Origin: Escherichia marmotae
GTDB lineage: Bacteria > Pseudomonadota > Gammaproteobacteria > Enterobacterales > Enterobacteriaceae
Assembly: GCF_002900365.1 (NCBI RefSeq)
Contig: NZ_CP025979.1
Coordinates: forward strand, 3,720,001 to 3,784,000
Direction of reading: 5' to 3'
Length of the DNA: 64,000 nucleotides
Shown: positions 1-8,251 of the stretch, piece by piece
How the letters are laid out: every line of letters begins with the position of its first letter
Position numbering within the stretch: position 1 is the first letter of the stretch
Translations under genes and position numbers: made by a program
Notes under the pieces: generated by a model
Database searches by the model: none
Seen by the model: the letters and a program-made list of their open reading frames with translations, nothing else
What the model was told of the DNA's origin: nothing

Positions 1-591
1 AGTATTGCTCATCACATCAGAGCCGCCCTGCTTTTCTGTCATTCCCATGCCAATCAACAGACCGCGTTTTTGCCCGCCTGGCAGCAAATGGGAATCGTAG
101 CGATCGCTCAACAGCGGCGTGGTCCAATCCTTGAATGGTGCAGGTAACATCTGCAATAACAATGGGGTGGCGGCAAAAGTCATGGTTATCGGACATAACG
201 ATCCGGCCTCAACCTGTGCGTGCAACATAAAACGCGCCGCGCGCGCCACAAATGCGCCAGAACGAGCATCTTCCTCCCAGGCCAGATTGTGCACCCGATT
301 GGTACATAGTGCCTGCATCAGCAAGTGCCATGCCGGATGAAAACGCACATCGTCCAGACGGCGTCCCTGAGCATCGTAGCGCAACAATTCTGGCGGATTC
401 ACATTCGCCAGTCGCCCCAGTTCAAGGGATTCAGCCGTCCCTAACTGCTGACCAATACTGGCGAGAAAATCACTATCCCAGCCCGCACCTTCACGTGTTA
501 CCGCTTCGTAAAGCGCGCCATCGGACAGGTATAGATTGCTGTTATTTAAAGGTATCGGTTGATTAAAAACGGTGTGAGTTTGCCAGTGCAC
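1..591 (-). CDS. aidB: AidB, acyl-CoA dehydrogenase-like alkylation-response protein (5' part, runs off the window)
   Basis: The reading frame is open from a GTG at 591 to the window edge, giving 197 residues of a family protein of about 541. GTG is chosen because a GGAGGGAG ribosome-binding site lies just upstream and the next residues (HWQTHTVF) match the known AidB N-terminus. The visible part includes the acyl-CoA-dehydrogenase-like stretch MGMTEKQGGSD near residue 190. AidB is an FAD flavoprotein of the adaptive response to alkylating agents. It binds DNA and is thought to protect promoters or deactivate alkylating agents; its substrate is debated. It lies 83 bp downstream of yjfC in the same direction but has its own Ada-type promoter signal. 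Identity is secure; the C-terminal half cannot be assessed. Confidence 0.96.
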   Translation of the reverse strand, partial: MHWQTHTVFNQPIPLNNSNLYLSDGALYEAVTREGAGWDSDFLASIGQQLGTAESLELGRLANVNPPELLRYDAQGRRLDDVRFHPAWHLLMQALCTNRVHNLAWEEDARSGAFVARAARFMLHAQVEAGSLCPITMTFAATPLLLQMLPAPFKDWTTPLLSDRYDSHLLPGGQKRGLLIGMGMTEKQGGSDVMSNT

Positions 592-674
592 TGTGTCTCC
601 CTCCATCAATGGCAGTCACCATTAGTATGGTCACTGCCACGGATTCCTGACAGAAAGAGATTGCTAAAACATTC
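592..674 (-). promoter_or_regulatory. aidB promoter/leader with Ada-type site and leader hairpin
   Basis: On the minus strand the 83 bp between the yjfC stop and the aidB GTG begin with an A/T-rich tract followed by AGCAA (about 661-674). This is the form of an Ada-Me binding site, (A/T)-rich plus GCAA. Nearer the gene an inverted repeat at 611-638 (GGCAGTGACCAT / ATGGTGACTGCC, one mismatch) would form a hairpin in the leader. Activation of aidB by methylated Ada and growth-phase control by RpoS are known for E. coli. The exact site boundaries are inferred from sequence form only. Confidence 0.6.
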
Positions 675-1838
675 TTAACCCGCAATGTAATGCGGAACAA
701 AACGCGAAGTATCTTTAGTGATCAGCGTGTTATCTTCGCGAATCCCCATACCGCACGCTTCATCATCGACAATCCAGCTACCAATCAATGTGTAGCTATC
801 GCCAAAGCGCGGCAAAGGCTGAAAAGCCTGGTAGATCATCGGTTCATCGGCGTAATCACCCTCAGCATGGTCAACGACGTTGTTCTGACCGTCAAAAATG
901 GTGACGTTACCGCCTTCCCGTGAGTAGATCGGTTTACGCACGTAGCTTTCGCCCGCAGCAATCTGCGGTTTCTCGCCCTCAAACCAGGATGCCAGAAGAT
1001 TAGGATGACCAGGGAAAAAGCGCCACAATAGCGGCATTAACCCTTTGTTGCTCAAGATACTTTTCCATAACGGTTCCACCCATTGCTCACGACGCTTGCG
1101 CAGCAGCGGGCCGTTATCGTCACGCATCATCCACTCCAGCGGATACAGCTTAAACGCACGCTGGATGACGTTATCATCGAGATCGGTCAGCACACCGCCG
1201 ACGCCCAGGCCGAGATCTTCAATATAGATAAACCGCGATTCCTGTCCTGCCTGCTGGGCGCAGTCCTGCAAGTACAGCACGGTAGTCCTGTCTTCGTCGG
1301 TATCCTGACAGCAACAAAAATAAAACGGTTCACGGCTATAAATCTCGCTAAAGCGCGAAATCAGACGCTCCTGAATGACATTGTACTGATCGGCGTCACG
1401 CGGAATAATGCCGCTGCGCCGGGCATCTTCCAGCCAAAACCACTGAAAATAAGCCGATTCATACAGCGAGGTCGGCGTATCGGCGTTGTACTCCAGCAAC
1501 TTCACCGGCGCATTACCACACCAGGCAAAATCCATACGGCCATACAGCGAAGGATCGCGCGCGCGCCAGCTTTCAGCAATTACATCCCAGTACAGCGGGG
1601 GGATCGCCAGTTGCGTCAGGATCTCTTCAGTTTTAACCGCACGATCCACCACCTCAAGGCACATCTGATGCAGTTCCGCAGTCGGTTTTTCGATCTGCTC
1701 TTCAATCTGCCGCAGGGTAAAGCGATAAGCACGACTCTCATCCCAATAGATTTCATTGTCGATGATATGAAAGTCAAATCCGTTATCGGCAGCGATCTGA
1801 TCCAGATCCCGCCGCACAGGAACGTTGTGTCTCAGCAT
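675..1838 (-). CDS. yjfC: YjfC, glutathionylspermidine synthase-like ATP-grasp ligase
   Basis: The protein is 387 residues, the usual family length. The start at 1838 (MLRHNVPVRRD) is preceded by GGGGAGG; an upstream in-frame ATG at 1853 lies inside yjfM and has no good ribosome-binding site. The C-terminal half resembles the ATP-grasp amide-ligase domain of glutathionylspermidine synthetase, with the family's YVRKPIYSREGGNV segment and the C-terminal DEACGMGIRED segment. YjfC is the paralogue of E. coli YgiC. A peptide- or amine-ligase activity is predicted, but the substrate is unknown. It follows yjfM by 2 bp and is translationally coupled to it, so the nonsense codon in yjfM could reduce its expression. 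The frame itself is intact. Confidence 0.93.
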   Translation of the reverse strand: MLRHNVPVRRDLDQIAADNGFDFHIIDNEIYWDESRAYRFTLRQIEEQIEKPTAELHQMCLEVVDRAVKTEEILTQLAIPPLYWDVIAESWRARDPSLYGRMDFAWCGNAPVKLLEYNADTPTSLYESAYFQWFWLEDARRSGIIPRDADQYNVIQERLISRFSEIYSREPFYFCCCQDTDEDRTTVLYLQDCAQQAGQESRFIYIEDLGLGVGGVLTDLDDNVIQRAFKLYPLEWMMRDDNGPLLRKRREQWVEPLWKSILSNKGLMPLLWRFFPGHPNLLASWFEGEKPQIAAGESYVRKPIYSREGGNVTIFDGQNNVVDHAEGDYADEPMIYQAFQPLPRFGDSYTLIGSWIVDDEACGMGIREDNTLITKDTSRFVPHYIAG

Positions 1839-1840
1839 GA

Positions 1841-2479
1841 TTAGCCTCCCCAATGCCCACGGGCGCTGGAAGAACGACCATAGCCGCCGCGAGAAACGGT
1901 TGATGCTTTTCTGGTGGTAAAGCCGCCCGAAGAGTAAGACTCTTTTTTGCCAGAACCGGAGCGCCAGGAGTAATCACCGGAAGTGTTGCGCCAGACGGGG
2001 CGCGAAGCATAAGAGGAGCCGCCACTGTTATAAACAAACTGCTCATCGCGATCTTTACGAATAACCCGACTTAATAAAAATCCAGAAATGACCGGGAGCC
2101 AACTCTGTTCGACGTTGTCGTAATAGCAATTTTCGTACTTAGACTGACAATTCTGCTGAGTCATATTCTTCGGAACATCGGCATAAAATGCCGCTTTGGC
2201 GTTGTTCTAGCCATGAGCACAGATATCTGAATTATTACCGTCATCAATGCAATCCTGCACTGTCGAGTAAAACGTTCCGTCGCCGTCGTTATCGACATCG
2301 CCACTATCGCCACAACTTTTCAATACGAAAAAAGCGGCTCCCCCCATTAGCGCCAACGTTAAGTATTTATGTGCGTAGCGATTTCGCTGCGGCGTGAAGG
2401 GATTATTCGGTCGATTAATACGGCTGATGGCTCCGTGAGCTGGTTTACTGCTATTTCTTGATTTGCGTTTTCTGGCCAT
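1841..2479 (-). pseudogene. yjfM: yjfM, DUF1190-type protein, interrupted by an amber codon
   Basis: The frame from ATG 2479 (MARKRKSRNSS) to the stop at 1841 has 213 codons, equal to the intact 212-residue YjfM. Codon 91 is TAG (2207-2209) between a GGC and an AAC codon. The K-12 protein, as I recall it, has tryptophan here, so this is a single TGG to TAG change. No frameshift is present, and the 121 codons after the stop stay open. The product should be a 90-residue fragment: basic N-terminus, one hydrophobic segment (about 38-53) and an Asp-rich patch. It would lose the Ser/Gly/Arg-rich tail that ends in GHWGG. YjfM is the paralogue of YgiB, partner of YgiC, which might buffer the loss. 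Readthrough or a sequencing error cannot be excluded. Confidence 0.85.
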
Positions 2480-2488
2480 GATCGTCCA

Positions 2489-2887
2489 TTACCATGTCAT
2501 ACAAGCTGCGTTAAAAATACCACCAGCCAGCGCGGCGGTTCCCATAAACATTCCTGCGGCGGTATTGTGATTAATAATTTTGTCGCTTAATGCGGGTATA
2601 TAAAGTCTGACGCCAGAAAAAACGAGTAATTGAATCACCAGTGCGATCCCACCCCAAGCAAAATAATCAGGAATACTCACCGCATTGATTGCCGCACTGG
2701 ATAATGGAATAACATAACCCAGCAATGTCCCGCTGAACGCCAGTGACGCCGCGATATTATTGTTTTTGATTAACTGTCATTCATTATGCGGAGTAATTTT
2801 GGAATAGATAAACAGAAAGATAATCACCATAGCCACGCCAATAAAAAAATAGGCGCTAAAAGCAAGGAGTGAATCAAGAATATGCAT
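2489..2887 (-). pseudogene. yjfL: yjfL, DUF350 inner-membrane protein, interrupted by an opal codon
   Basis: From ATG 2887 (MHILDSLLAF) the frame spans 133 codons to 2489, equal to the intact 132-residue YjfL. Codon 37 is TGA (2777-2779), read after HNE and followed by CAGTTAATC. The remembered intact protein has tryptophan here, so one TGG to TGA change explains it. The remaining 95 codons are uninterrupted and still encode the three later membrane segments. The truncated product would be one membrane helix of 36 residues. The family is a small four-helix membrane protein (DUF350) that accompanies PspA-like and ATP-grasp genes. The gene lies 17 bp after yjfK and 9 bp before yjfM. UGA followed by C is a relatively leaky context, so some full-length protein is possible. 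Confidence 0.85.
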
Positions 2888-2904
2888 TATAAACTTCCCT
2901 GTAA

Positions 2905-3564
2905 TTAACCAATAATATGAAGTGATGTTAGTGGGATATCGACACCCAGCGCACGCGAAAATAACCACTCCGGTTCACCGAGTTCGTTAAAGGATTCCTC
3001 ACCATTTAACAGCAAATATTCGTAAGTATCTTCGGTCACCTGTCGCTGGTAACCCATCATAAAGTTATGCACTTCCCATTTGGTATGGTTTTGATTTTCT
3101 ATTTTTTCCAGCATGTAGACCGGCGCAATATTACCTGGTTCTTCGCTATTAAAAAATCGCTGCCAGCGTTTTTCCTGCCAGTTTAAGGTCATCATCCCCA
3201 TTGCTTTGGCATTAATTGCCTCGCGCCAGTGGCTCTCTTTGCTGATACCGTAACTCTCTTCATAGACAAAGAGCTTGATATCATCAATGTCATCAATGTC
3301 TTCGCCGCCAGTGGTATTGATTTGCAGGAATTCATCACCGGAAGTGTAGTAACGGAATATCTGACTACCGCCCCCCAGATCGATGCGACTGGCTGCAGCT
3401 ACAGTGTATTCTTCCCCCGGTAACGCAATCAGTAATTCATCTTCCAGTAAACGAAACGCTAACGTATCGAGCGTAAAACCATTATGGAGATGCAACCCCA
3501 GCGGACCACGAGCGACAGCAGGCTTATCATCATTGCCAAACAGGCGCTGGAAAAAACCAGACAT
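2905..3564 (-). CDS. yjfK: YjfK, DUF2491 family protein of the yjfI-yjfC operon
   Basis: The protein has 219 residues, as in K-12, and starts MSGFFQRLFGND. No signal peptide or membrane helix is visible, so it is probably cytoplasmic. The N-terminal stretch is followed by a mixed alpha/beta domain with a conserved-looking acidic run (EDIDDIDDI, about residues 88-96) and a GEPEWLFSRALG segment near the C-terminus. The family has no proven biochemical function. It accompanies a PspA-like protein, a DUF350 membrane protein and an ATP-grasp ligase across proteobacteria, which suggests a membrane-associated complex. Intact here although the next two genes carry nonsense codons. Confidence 0.93.
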   Translation of the reverse strand: MSGFFQRLFGNDDKPAVARGPLGLHLHNGFTLDTLAFRLLEDELLIALPGEEYTVAAASRIDLGGGSQIFRYYTSGDEFLQINTTGGEDIDDIDDIKLFVYEESYGISKESHWREAINAKAMGMMTLNWQEKRWQRFFNSEEPGNIAPVYMLEKIENQNHTKWEVHNFMMGYQRQVTEDTYEYLLLNGEESFNELGEPEWLFSRALGVDIPLTSLHIIG

Positions 3565-3583
3565 ATTTTACCCTTAAAATAGC

Positions 3584-3608
3584 TGCCAGCCTTTTAGTGA
3601 GGCTGGCA
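3584..3608. repeat. Inverted repeat between yjfJ and yjfK
   Basis: TGCCAGCC (3584-3591) and GGCTGGCA (3601-3608) form a perfect 8-bp stem with a 9-nt loop, next to an A-run at 3608-3615. On the operon's sense (minus) strand the T-run lies before the hairpin, so it is not a standard terminator for yjfJ. It may stabilise the 3' end of a processed yjfIJ message. Confidence 0.5.
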
Positions 3609-3615
3609 AAAAAAA

Positions 3616-4314
3616 TTACTCACCCTGTTGGCGTTGCAGCCTTGCCAGCACATCCTGAGCATTGCTTTTGTTAACTCCACCAATCCCCACTTCCGCCAGT
3701 TTTTCGTCGAGATCGCGGCCGTCTGCCACTTTCTCCAGTTGTGCAGCAGCATCCAGCCGTGCCTGACGTTCGGCCTGACGCGCTTGCAGGCGTTTTAAGG
3801 ATTCAGCCGCTGTAGAGACGCTGGAAGATGCTCCAACGGTAGAGGTCGTTACTGCCTGTTGCGCACGCTGCATGGCTTCAGTGGCCTTAACGACTTCCAT
3901 CTGTTGCTCAAATTGAGCAATACGCTGTGCCGTTGCCGTTACCGCTTTTTCCACACCATCACGGGAGACTTCAAGATTCGACAACACTTGCTCTTCAGCG
4001 GTAATGAGGTTCTCAAGGCGCGCGATTTCTTCAGCGACTTCGTTAATCAACGACGGGTTGACGTTCTTACTTAATGCTTCCAGCGCACGGGCTTCCAGAG
4101 TGGCTTTACGCTCACGTAAATCTTTCAGTTTATCGTTACTTAATTTCACTCGCGCCAGCAGATCGACGCGTGATTTTCCGGCTTTATCCAGTTCAGCTTT
4201 GGCGTCGCGAATATGTTGTTCCAGCATCCGCACACCCTGGTTTTCTTCAATGGATTCTTCCGCCTGTGAAATAAAAGACTTACCTAATGTAAATAAACTT
4301 TTTAAAATCCCCAT
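3616..4314 (-). CDS. yjfJ: YjfJ, PspA/IM30-family protein
   Basis: The protein is 232 residues, almost entirely alpha-helical, with heptad-like coiled coil from about residue 25 to 150 and an Ala/Gln/Arg-rich C-terminal helix. The N-terminus MGILKSLFTLGKSF is amphipathic, as in PspA and Vipp1, which bind stressed membranes and assemble into ESCRT-III-like rods or rings. YjfJ is the second PspA-type protein of E. coli besides PspA itself. It is 18 bp downstream of yjfI and followed by a hairpin before yjfK, so its message may be made in excess over the distal genes. A membrane-remodelling or protection role is inferred from the family; it has not been shown for this protein. Confidence 0.94.
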   Translation of the reverse strand: MGILKSLFTLGKSFISQAEESIEENQGVRMLEQHIRDAKAELDKAGKSRVDLLARVKLSNDKLKDLRERKATLEARALEALSKNVNPSLINEVAEEIARLENLITAEEQVLSNLEVSRDGVEKAVTATAQRIAQFEQQMEVVKATEAMQRAQQAVTTSTVGASSSVSTAAESLKRLQARQAERQARLDAAAQLEKVADGRDLDEKLAEVGIGGVNKSNAQDVLARLQRQQGE

Positions 4315-4332
4315 AAATACCTGTCTTCGTGA

Positions 4333-4734
4333 TTAATATGAATATTCTTCAGTAATTTCAGCTAAATCCAATGCATTATCTACCAGCGTGGTTATCTCCA
4401 GCAGGAGATCATCAAGGGAAGAGTTAAGCGATAATGCACCAAAAACAATGTAATACTCTTCCTGCTCCACACTGGAGATCCCTACCGATGACAGTGGCAT
4501 AATCTTCTGATTTCTTAATAAGAAGGTATTAAATTCATCTGGATTACTGATACAACTTACCGGGCAAATAAATGTTTCGATAATCATCTGGCGGGAAGTA
4601 AAAAGAATATTGATTTGCAAATCGCCATAATCATTCATTTTAATAATTAATGCGTTTTCATTATTTGTTATATCAATATTTTGTTCAGGTACAGTTTGCA
4701 GCGCCGTCGCCAGCGCCAACGGGTTCCATGTCAT
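4333..4734 (-). CDS. yjfI: YjfI, DUF2170 family protein, first gene of the operon
   Basis: The protein is 133 residues, starting MTWNPLALATALQ, with no membrane segment or signal peptide. It is acidic and resembles small one-domain chaperone- or adaptor-like alpha/beta proteins, but no catalytic motif is visible. The family occurs next to PspA-like genes. It is the promoter-proximal gene of yjfIJKLMC: the 76 bp upstream (4735-4810) are A/T-rich and lie between this gene and the rlmB terminator, so the operon promoter should be there. Function unknown. Confidence 0.92.
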   Translation of the reverse strand: MTWNPLALATALQTVPEQNIDITNNENALIIKMNDYGDLQINILFTSRQMIIETFICPVSCISNPDEFNTFLLRNQKIMPLSSVGISSVEQEEYYIVFGALSLNSSLDDLLLEITTLVDNALDLAEITEEYSY

Positions 4735-4813
4735 ATATTATTCCATAGTGATTAAGTTAAAATATTAATAATATGAATATTTGTAGCACGTAATTATCTT
4801 ACCAGCTCCAGGT

Positions 4814-4845
4814 AAAAAAAAACCATCCAAATATGGATGGTTTTT
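4814..4845 (-). terminator. Rho-independent terminator of rlmB
   Basis: CCATCC (4823-4828) pairs with GGATGG (4835-4840), flanked by an A-run at 4814-4822 and a T-run at 4841-4845. Read on the minus strand this is a hairpin followed by a T-run, just after the rlmB stop at 4861. It separates rlmB from the yjfI operon. Confidence 0.8.
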
Positions 4846-4860
4846 CATAATTCAGAGGAA

Positions 4861-5592
4861 TTAGCTACGCTGGCGTACTGCTTCAAATAAACAAATGCCG
4901 GTCGCTACCGAAACGTTCAGGGAAGAAACGCTTCCTGCCATCGGGATGCTGATCAACTCATCGCAATGTTCACGGGTCAGGCGACGCATGCCTTCACCTT
5001 CCGCGCCCATCACCAGTGCCAGACGCCCGGTCATTTTGCTCTGATAGAGAGTATGATCCGCTTCACCCGCCGTACCGACGATCCAGATATTCTCTTCCTG
5101 CAACATACGCATGGTGCGCGCCAGGTTAGTCACCCGAATCAGAGGAACGCTTTCTGCCGCGCCACAGGCCACTTTTTTCGCCGTTGCATTGAGTTGAGCG
5201 GAACGATCTTTCGGTACAATCACCGCATGAACGCCAGCGGCGTCTGCGCTACGCAGGCACGCACCGAGGTTGTGTGGATCGGTAACGCCGTCGAGGATCA
5301 GCAGGAACGGTTGTTCGAGCGAAGCGATCAGATCCGGCAGATCGCTTTCCTGATACTGACGTCCAGGCTTCACGCGGGCGATAATGCCCTGATGCACGGC
5401 ACCGTCGCTTTTCTCGTCGAGATATTGACGATTTGCCAACTGGATAACCACGCCATGAGATTCGAGGGCGTGAATCAGCGGTAACAGACGTTTATCTTCA
5501 CGGCCTTTTAAAATAAAGACTTCCTGAAAACGTTCAGGGGCGCGCTCCAGCAGGGCCTGCACTGCGTGGATGCCGTAAATCATTTCGCTCAT
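4861..5592 (-). CDS. rlmB: 23S rRNA (guanosine-2'-O-)-methyltransferase RlmB
   Basis: The protein is 243 residues, the usual length. It has the N-terminal RNA-binding domain of SpoU enzymes (about 1-75) and the knotted SPOUT methyltransferase domain. The three SpoU motifs are visible: DGVTDPHNLGACLRSA, ALVMGAEGEGM, and SIPMAGSVSSLNVSVATGI. It uses S-adenosylmethionine to methylate the ribose of G2251 in the P-loop of 23S rRNA. It follows rnr across a BIME repeat and is probably co-transcribed with nsrR-rnr, ending at its own terminator. Confidence 0.98.
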   Translation of the reverse strand: MSEMIYGIHAVQALLERAPERFQEVFILKGREDKRLLPLIHALESHGVVIQLANRQYLDEKSDGAVHQGIIARVKPGRQYQESDLPDLIASLEQPFLLILDGVTDPHNLGACLRSADAAGVHAVIVPKDRSAQLNATAKKVACGAAESVPLIRVTNLARTMRMLQEENIWIVGTAGEADHTLYQSKMTGRLALVMGAEGEGMRRLTREHCDELISIPMAGSVSSLNVSVATGICLFEAVRQRS

Positions 5593-5616
5593 TAATGTAC
5601 TCGTTGTTAACGTTTT

Positions 5617-5715
5617 GCCTGATACGCTACGCTTATCAGGCCTACATGATTCTGCAATATATTGAATTTGCGTGATTATGTAGGCCTGATAAGGCGTTCA
5701 CGCCGCATCCGGCAT
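5617..5715. repeat. BIME (two REP/PU units) between rnr and rlmB
   Basis: Two palindromic units face each other. One is GCCTGAT...ATCAGGC at 5617-5641. The second, about 5679-5715, has the GTAGGCCTGATAAGGCG core and the GCATCCGGCAT end typical of enterobacterial REP elements. Such elements can stabilise upstream mRNA or bind gyrase/IHF. The same family recurs in this window near 40424 and 41726. Confidence 0.9.
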
Positions 5716-5743
5716 GAACAAAGCGCACTTTGTCAGCAATCTG

Positions 5744-5766
5744 ACCCTCTTCTTTTTGAAGAGGGT
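5744..5766 (-). repeat. Hairpin directly after rnr
   Basis: ACCCTCTTC (5744-5752) and GAAGAGGGT (5758-5766) form a perfect 9-bp stem with a 5-nt loop, starting 5 bp past the rnr stop. On the minus strand no strong T-run follows, so it may attenuate or protect the rnr 3' end rather than terminate fully. On the plus strand TTTTG follows. Confidence 0.5.
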
Positions 5767-5771
5767 TTTGA

Positions 5772-8213
5772 TCACTCAGCTACTTTTTTCTTCGCTGCAC
5801 GCTTCGCTTTGGTCGCTGCAGCTATTTTCTGCGTTTTAGCCGATGGCTTTTTCGCTTTTCTCGCGTCTTTTTTCGCCGCTTTCGGCTTCGCTTTTTTCTC
5901 ACCACGGAAAGCACTGTCTGGCTCAAAGTTTACCTTTTTGCCCACCTGACGACGCTTACCGGCTTTTTTACCTGCATCACCTTTTTTCGCTTTCTCGCGC
6001 GCCGTTTTACCGACGTTGCGTGGCGCGCGTTCGCTGGAGATCAGGCTAAAGTCGATCTTGCGCTCGTCCATATTAACCGCTTCGACGCGAACTTCCACGC
6101 GGTCGCCCAGGCGATAAGTCTGGCCGCTGGATTCCCCCATCAGACGTTGACCAACCTGATCAAAGCGATAGTAGTCGTTATCCAGCGAAGAAACGTGGAC
6201 CAGACCATCAATAAACAGATCATCCAGGCGAACAAAGAAACCGAATCCAGTGACGCTGGAAATTACGCCTTTAAAGACGTTGCCCACCTGGTCGAGCATA
6301 AAGTCACACTTCAGCCAGTCTGCCACATCACGCGTTGCTTCATCGGCACGACGTTCCGCCATCGAACAGTGCTGACCCAGTTGCAGCATCTCTTCCATTG
6401 AATAATGGTAGCCACCGGTTTCAGTCGTGTTCCCCTGATGCCCCTGCTCTTTCGCCAACAGATACTTAATGGCACGATGCAGCGTCAGGTCAGGATAACG
6501 ACGAATCGGTGAGGTAAAGTGGGCATAAGACTGCAATGCCAGACCAAAGTGACCGCGGTTTTCCGGATCGTAAATCGCCTGTTTCATTGAGCGCAGCAGC
6601 ATGGTTTGTAGCATTTCTGCGTCAGGACGGTCGGCAACCGACTCCAGCAGTTCTGCGTAGTCGCGCGGTTCTGGCTTGTTACCACCCGGCAATTCCAGCC
6701 CCAGTTCCGCCAGCACTGAACGGAAAGAGGTAATCGCTTCGGTGCTCGGCTTGTCGTGAATACGGAACAATGCCGGTTCTTTCGCTTTCTCAACGAAACG
6801 TGCCGCCGAGATATTCGCCAGAATCATACACTCTTCAATTAATTTGTGCGCGTCGTTACGCTGAGTCTGTTCGATACGTTCAATACGACGTTCAGCGTTG
6901 AAAATAAACTTCGCTTCTTCACTCTCAAACGAGATCCCACCGCGCTCTTCGCGGGCTTTATCCAGCACTTTATAGAGGTTATGCAGCTCTTCGAGATGCT
7001 TAACCAGCGGCGCGTATTGTTCACGCAGTTCCTGATCGCCCTGCAGAATATGCCAAACTTTGGTGTAAGTCAGACGCGCATGAGAGCTCATCACCGCTTC
7101 GTAGAATTTATAGCCGGTCAGGCGACCTTTCGACGAAATGGTCATCTCGCACACCATACACAGGCGGTCTACCTGCGGATTGAGCGAGCACAGGCCGTTA
7201 GAGAGTACTTCCGGCAGCATCGGGATAACCTGCGACGGGAAGTAGACCGACGTACCGCGGTTACGTGCTTCTCTGTCCAGCGGTGTTGGTGGACGCACAT
7301 AGTAACTGACATCGGCAATTGCGACCCATAAACGCCAGCCACCGCCGCGTTTCTTCTCGCAGTAAACCGCATCGTCAAAGTCACGGGCGTCTTCGCCATC
7401 AATGGTGACCAACGGTAAATCACGCAGATCGACACGGCCTGCTTTTGCCTCTTCCGGCACTTCTTCTTTCAGCCCGGCAACCTGTTGCTCAACAGCCTGC
7501 GGCCAGATGTACGGAATTTCATGGGTGCGCAGGGCGATATCAACCGCCATGCCGGTGCCCATATTGTCGCCAAGTACTTCGACGATTTTACCCACCGCTT
7601 TGGTACGACGGGTCGGGCGTTGAGTCAGTTCGACAACAACGACAAAGCCCATGCGTGCGCCCATGATCTGATCAGGTGGGATTAAGATATCGAAGCTCAA
7701 ACGGCTGTCGTCAGGAACCACAAAGCCGACGCCCGCTTCGGTAAAGTAACGACCCACAATCTGGCTCGTTTTTGGCACCAGTATGCGGACAATACGCGCT
7801 TCACGGCGGCCTTTACGGTCAGCACCAAGCGGTTGCGCCAGAACCTGATCGCCATGAATGCAGGTTTTCATCTGCTCGCTGGAAAGATACAAATCATCTT
7901 TACGCCCTTCAACCCGCAGAAAGCCGTAGCCATCACGGTGGCCAATAACAGTACCTTTCACCAGATCGAGACGTTCCGGCAGCGCATAGCACTGACGGCG
8001 AGTGAAGACCAGTTGACCGTCGCGCTCCATCGCGCGCAGGCGACGACGCAGGCCTTCAAGCTGCTCTTCGCCTTCAATGTGCAGCTCTACCGCCAGCTCA
8101 TCACGGCTGGCCGGTTTTTCACGTTTGGTTAAATGTTCGAGGATAAATTCCCGACTAGGGATGGGATTCGCGTATTTTTCAGCTTCGCGTTCCTGGAAAG
8201 GATCTTGTGACAT
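5772..8213 (-). CDS. rnr: Ribonuclease R
   Basis: The start at 8213 (MSQDPFQERE), preceded by GGAGG, gives 813 residues, the K-12 length; an in-frame upstream ATG at 8255 is less likely. The order of domains is a winged-helix N-terminus, two cold-shock domains, the RNB catalytic domain (DGEDARDFDDA, about residues 272-282, with the Mg-binding aspartates), an S1 domain (FKGVISSVTGFGFFV) and a Lys/Ala-rich basic tail. RNase R is a processive 3'-5' exoribonuclease that degrades structured RNA, acts in rRNA quality control and in trans-translation, and rises in cold shock. It follows nsrR by 38 bp and precedes rlmB. Confidence 0.98.
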   Translation of the reverse strand: MSQDPFQEREAEKYANPIPSREFILEHLTKREKPASRDELAVELHIEGEEQLEGLRRRLRAMERDGQLVFTRRQCYALPERLDLVKGTVIGHRDGYGFLRVEGRKDDLYLSSEQMKTCIHGDQVLAQPLGADRKGRREARIVRILVPKTSQIVGRYFTEAGVGFVVPDDSRLSFDILIPPDQIMGARMGFVVVVELTQRPTRRTKAVGKIVEVLGDNMGTGMAVDIALRTHEIPYIWPQAVEQQVAGLKEEVPEEAKAGRVDLRDLPLVTIDGEDARDFDDAVYCEKKRGGGWRLWVAIADVSYYVRPPTPLDREARNRGTSVYFPSQVIPMLPEVLSNGLCSLNPQVDRLCMVCEMTISSKGRLTGYKFYEAVMSSHARLTYTKVWHILQGDQELREQYAPLVKHLEELHNLYKVLDKAREERGGISFESEEAKFIFNAERRIERIEQTQRNDAHKLIEECMILANISAARFVEKAKEPALFRIHDKPSTEAITSFRSVLAELGLELPGGNKPEPRDYAELLESVADRPDAEMLQTMLLRSMKQAIYDPENRGHFGLALQSYAHFTSPIRRYPDLTLHRAIKYLLAKEQGHQGNTTETGGYHYSMEEMLQLGQHCSMAERRADEATRDVADWLKCDFMLDQVGNVFKGVISSVTGFGFFVRLDDLFIDGLVHVSSLDNDYYRFDQVGQRLMGESSGQTYRLGDRVEVRVEAVNMDERKIDFSLISSERAPRNVGKTAREKAKKGDAGKKAGKRRQVGKKVNFEPDSAFRGEKKAKPKAAKKDARKAKKPSAKTQKIAAATKAKRAAKKKVAE

Positions 8214-8251
8214 CTCGGTTCCTCCGTTGTCATCTCTGGTGAAGATTTTCG

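Noticed and set aside
2777..2779. TGA in yjfL as a selenocysteine codon
   Set aside because: The intact homologue has Trp at this position, no SECIS-like hairpin is obvious after the TGA, and the protein has no redox motif.
5617..5715. REP/BIME units as CRISPR repeats
   Set aside because: Each locus has only two inverted palindromic units without regular spacers or cas genes; they match REP elements.
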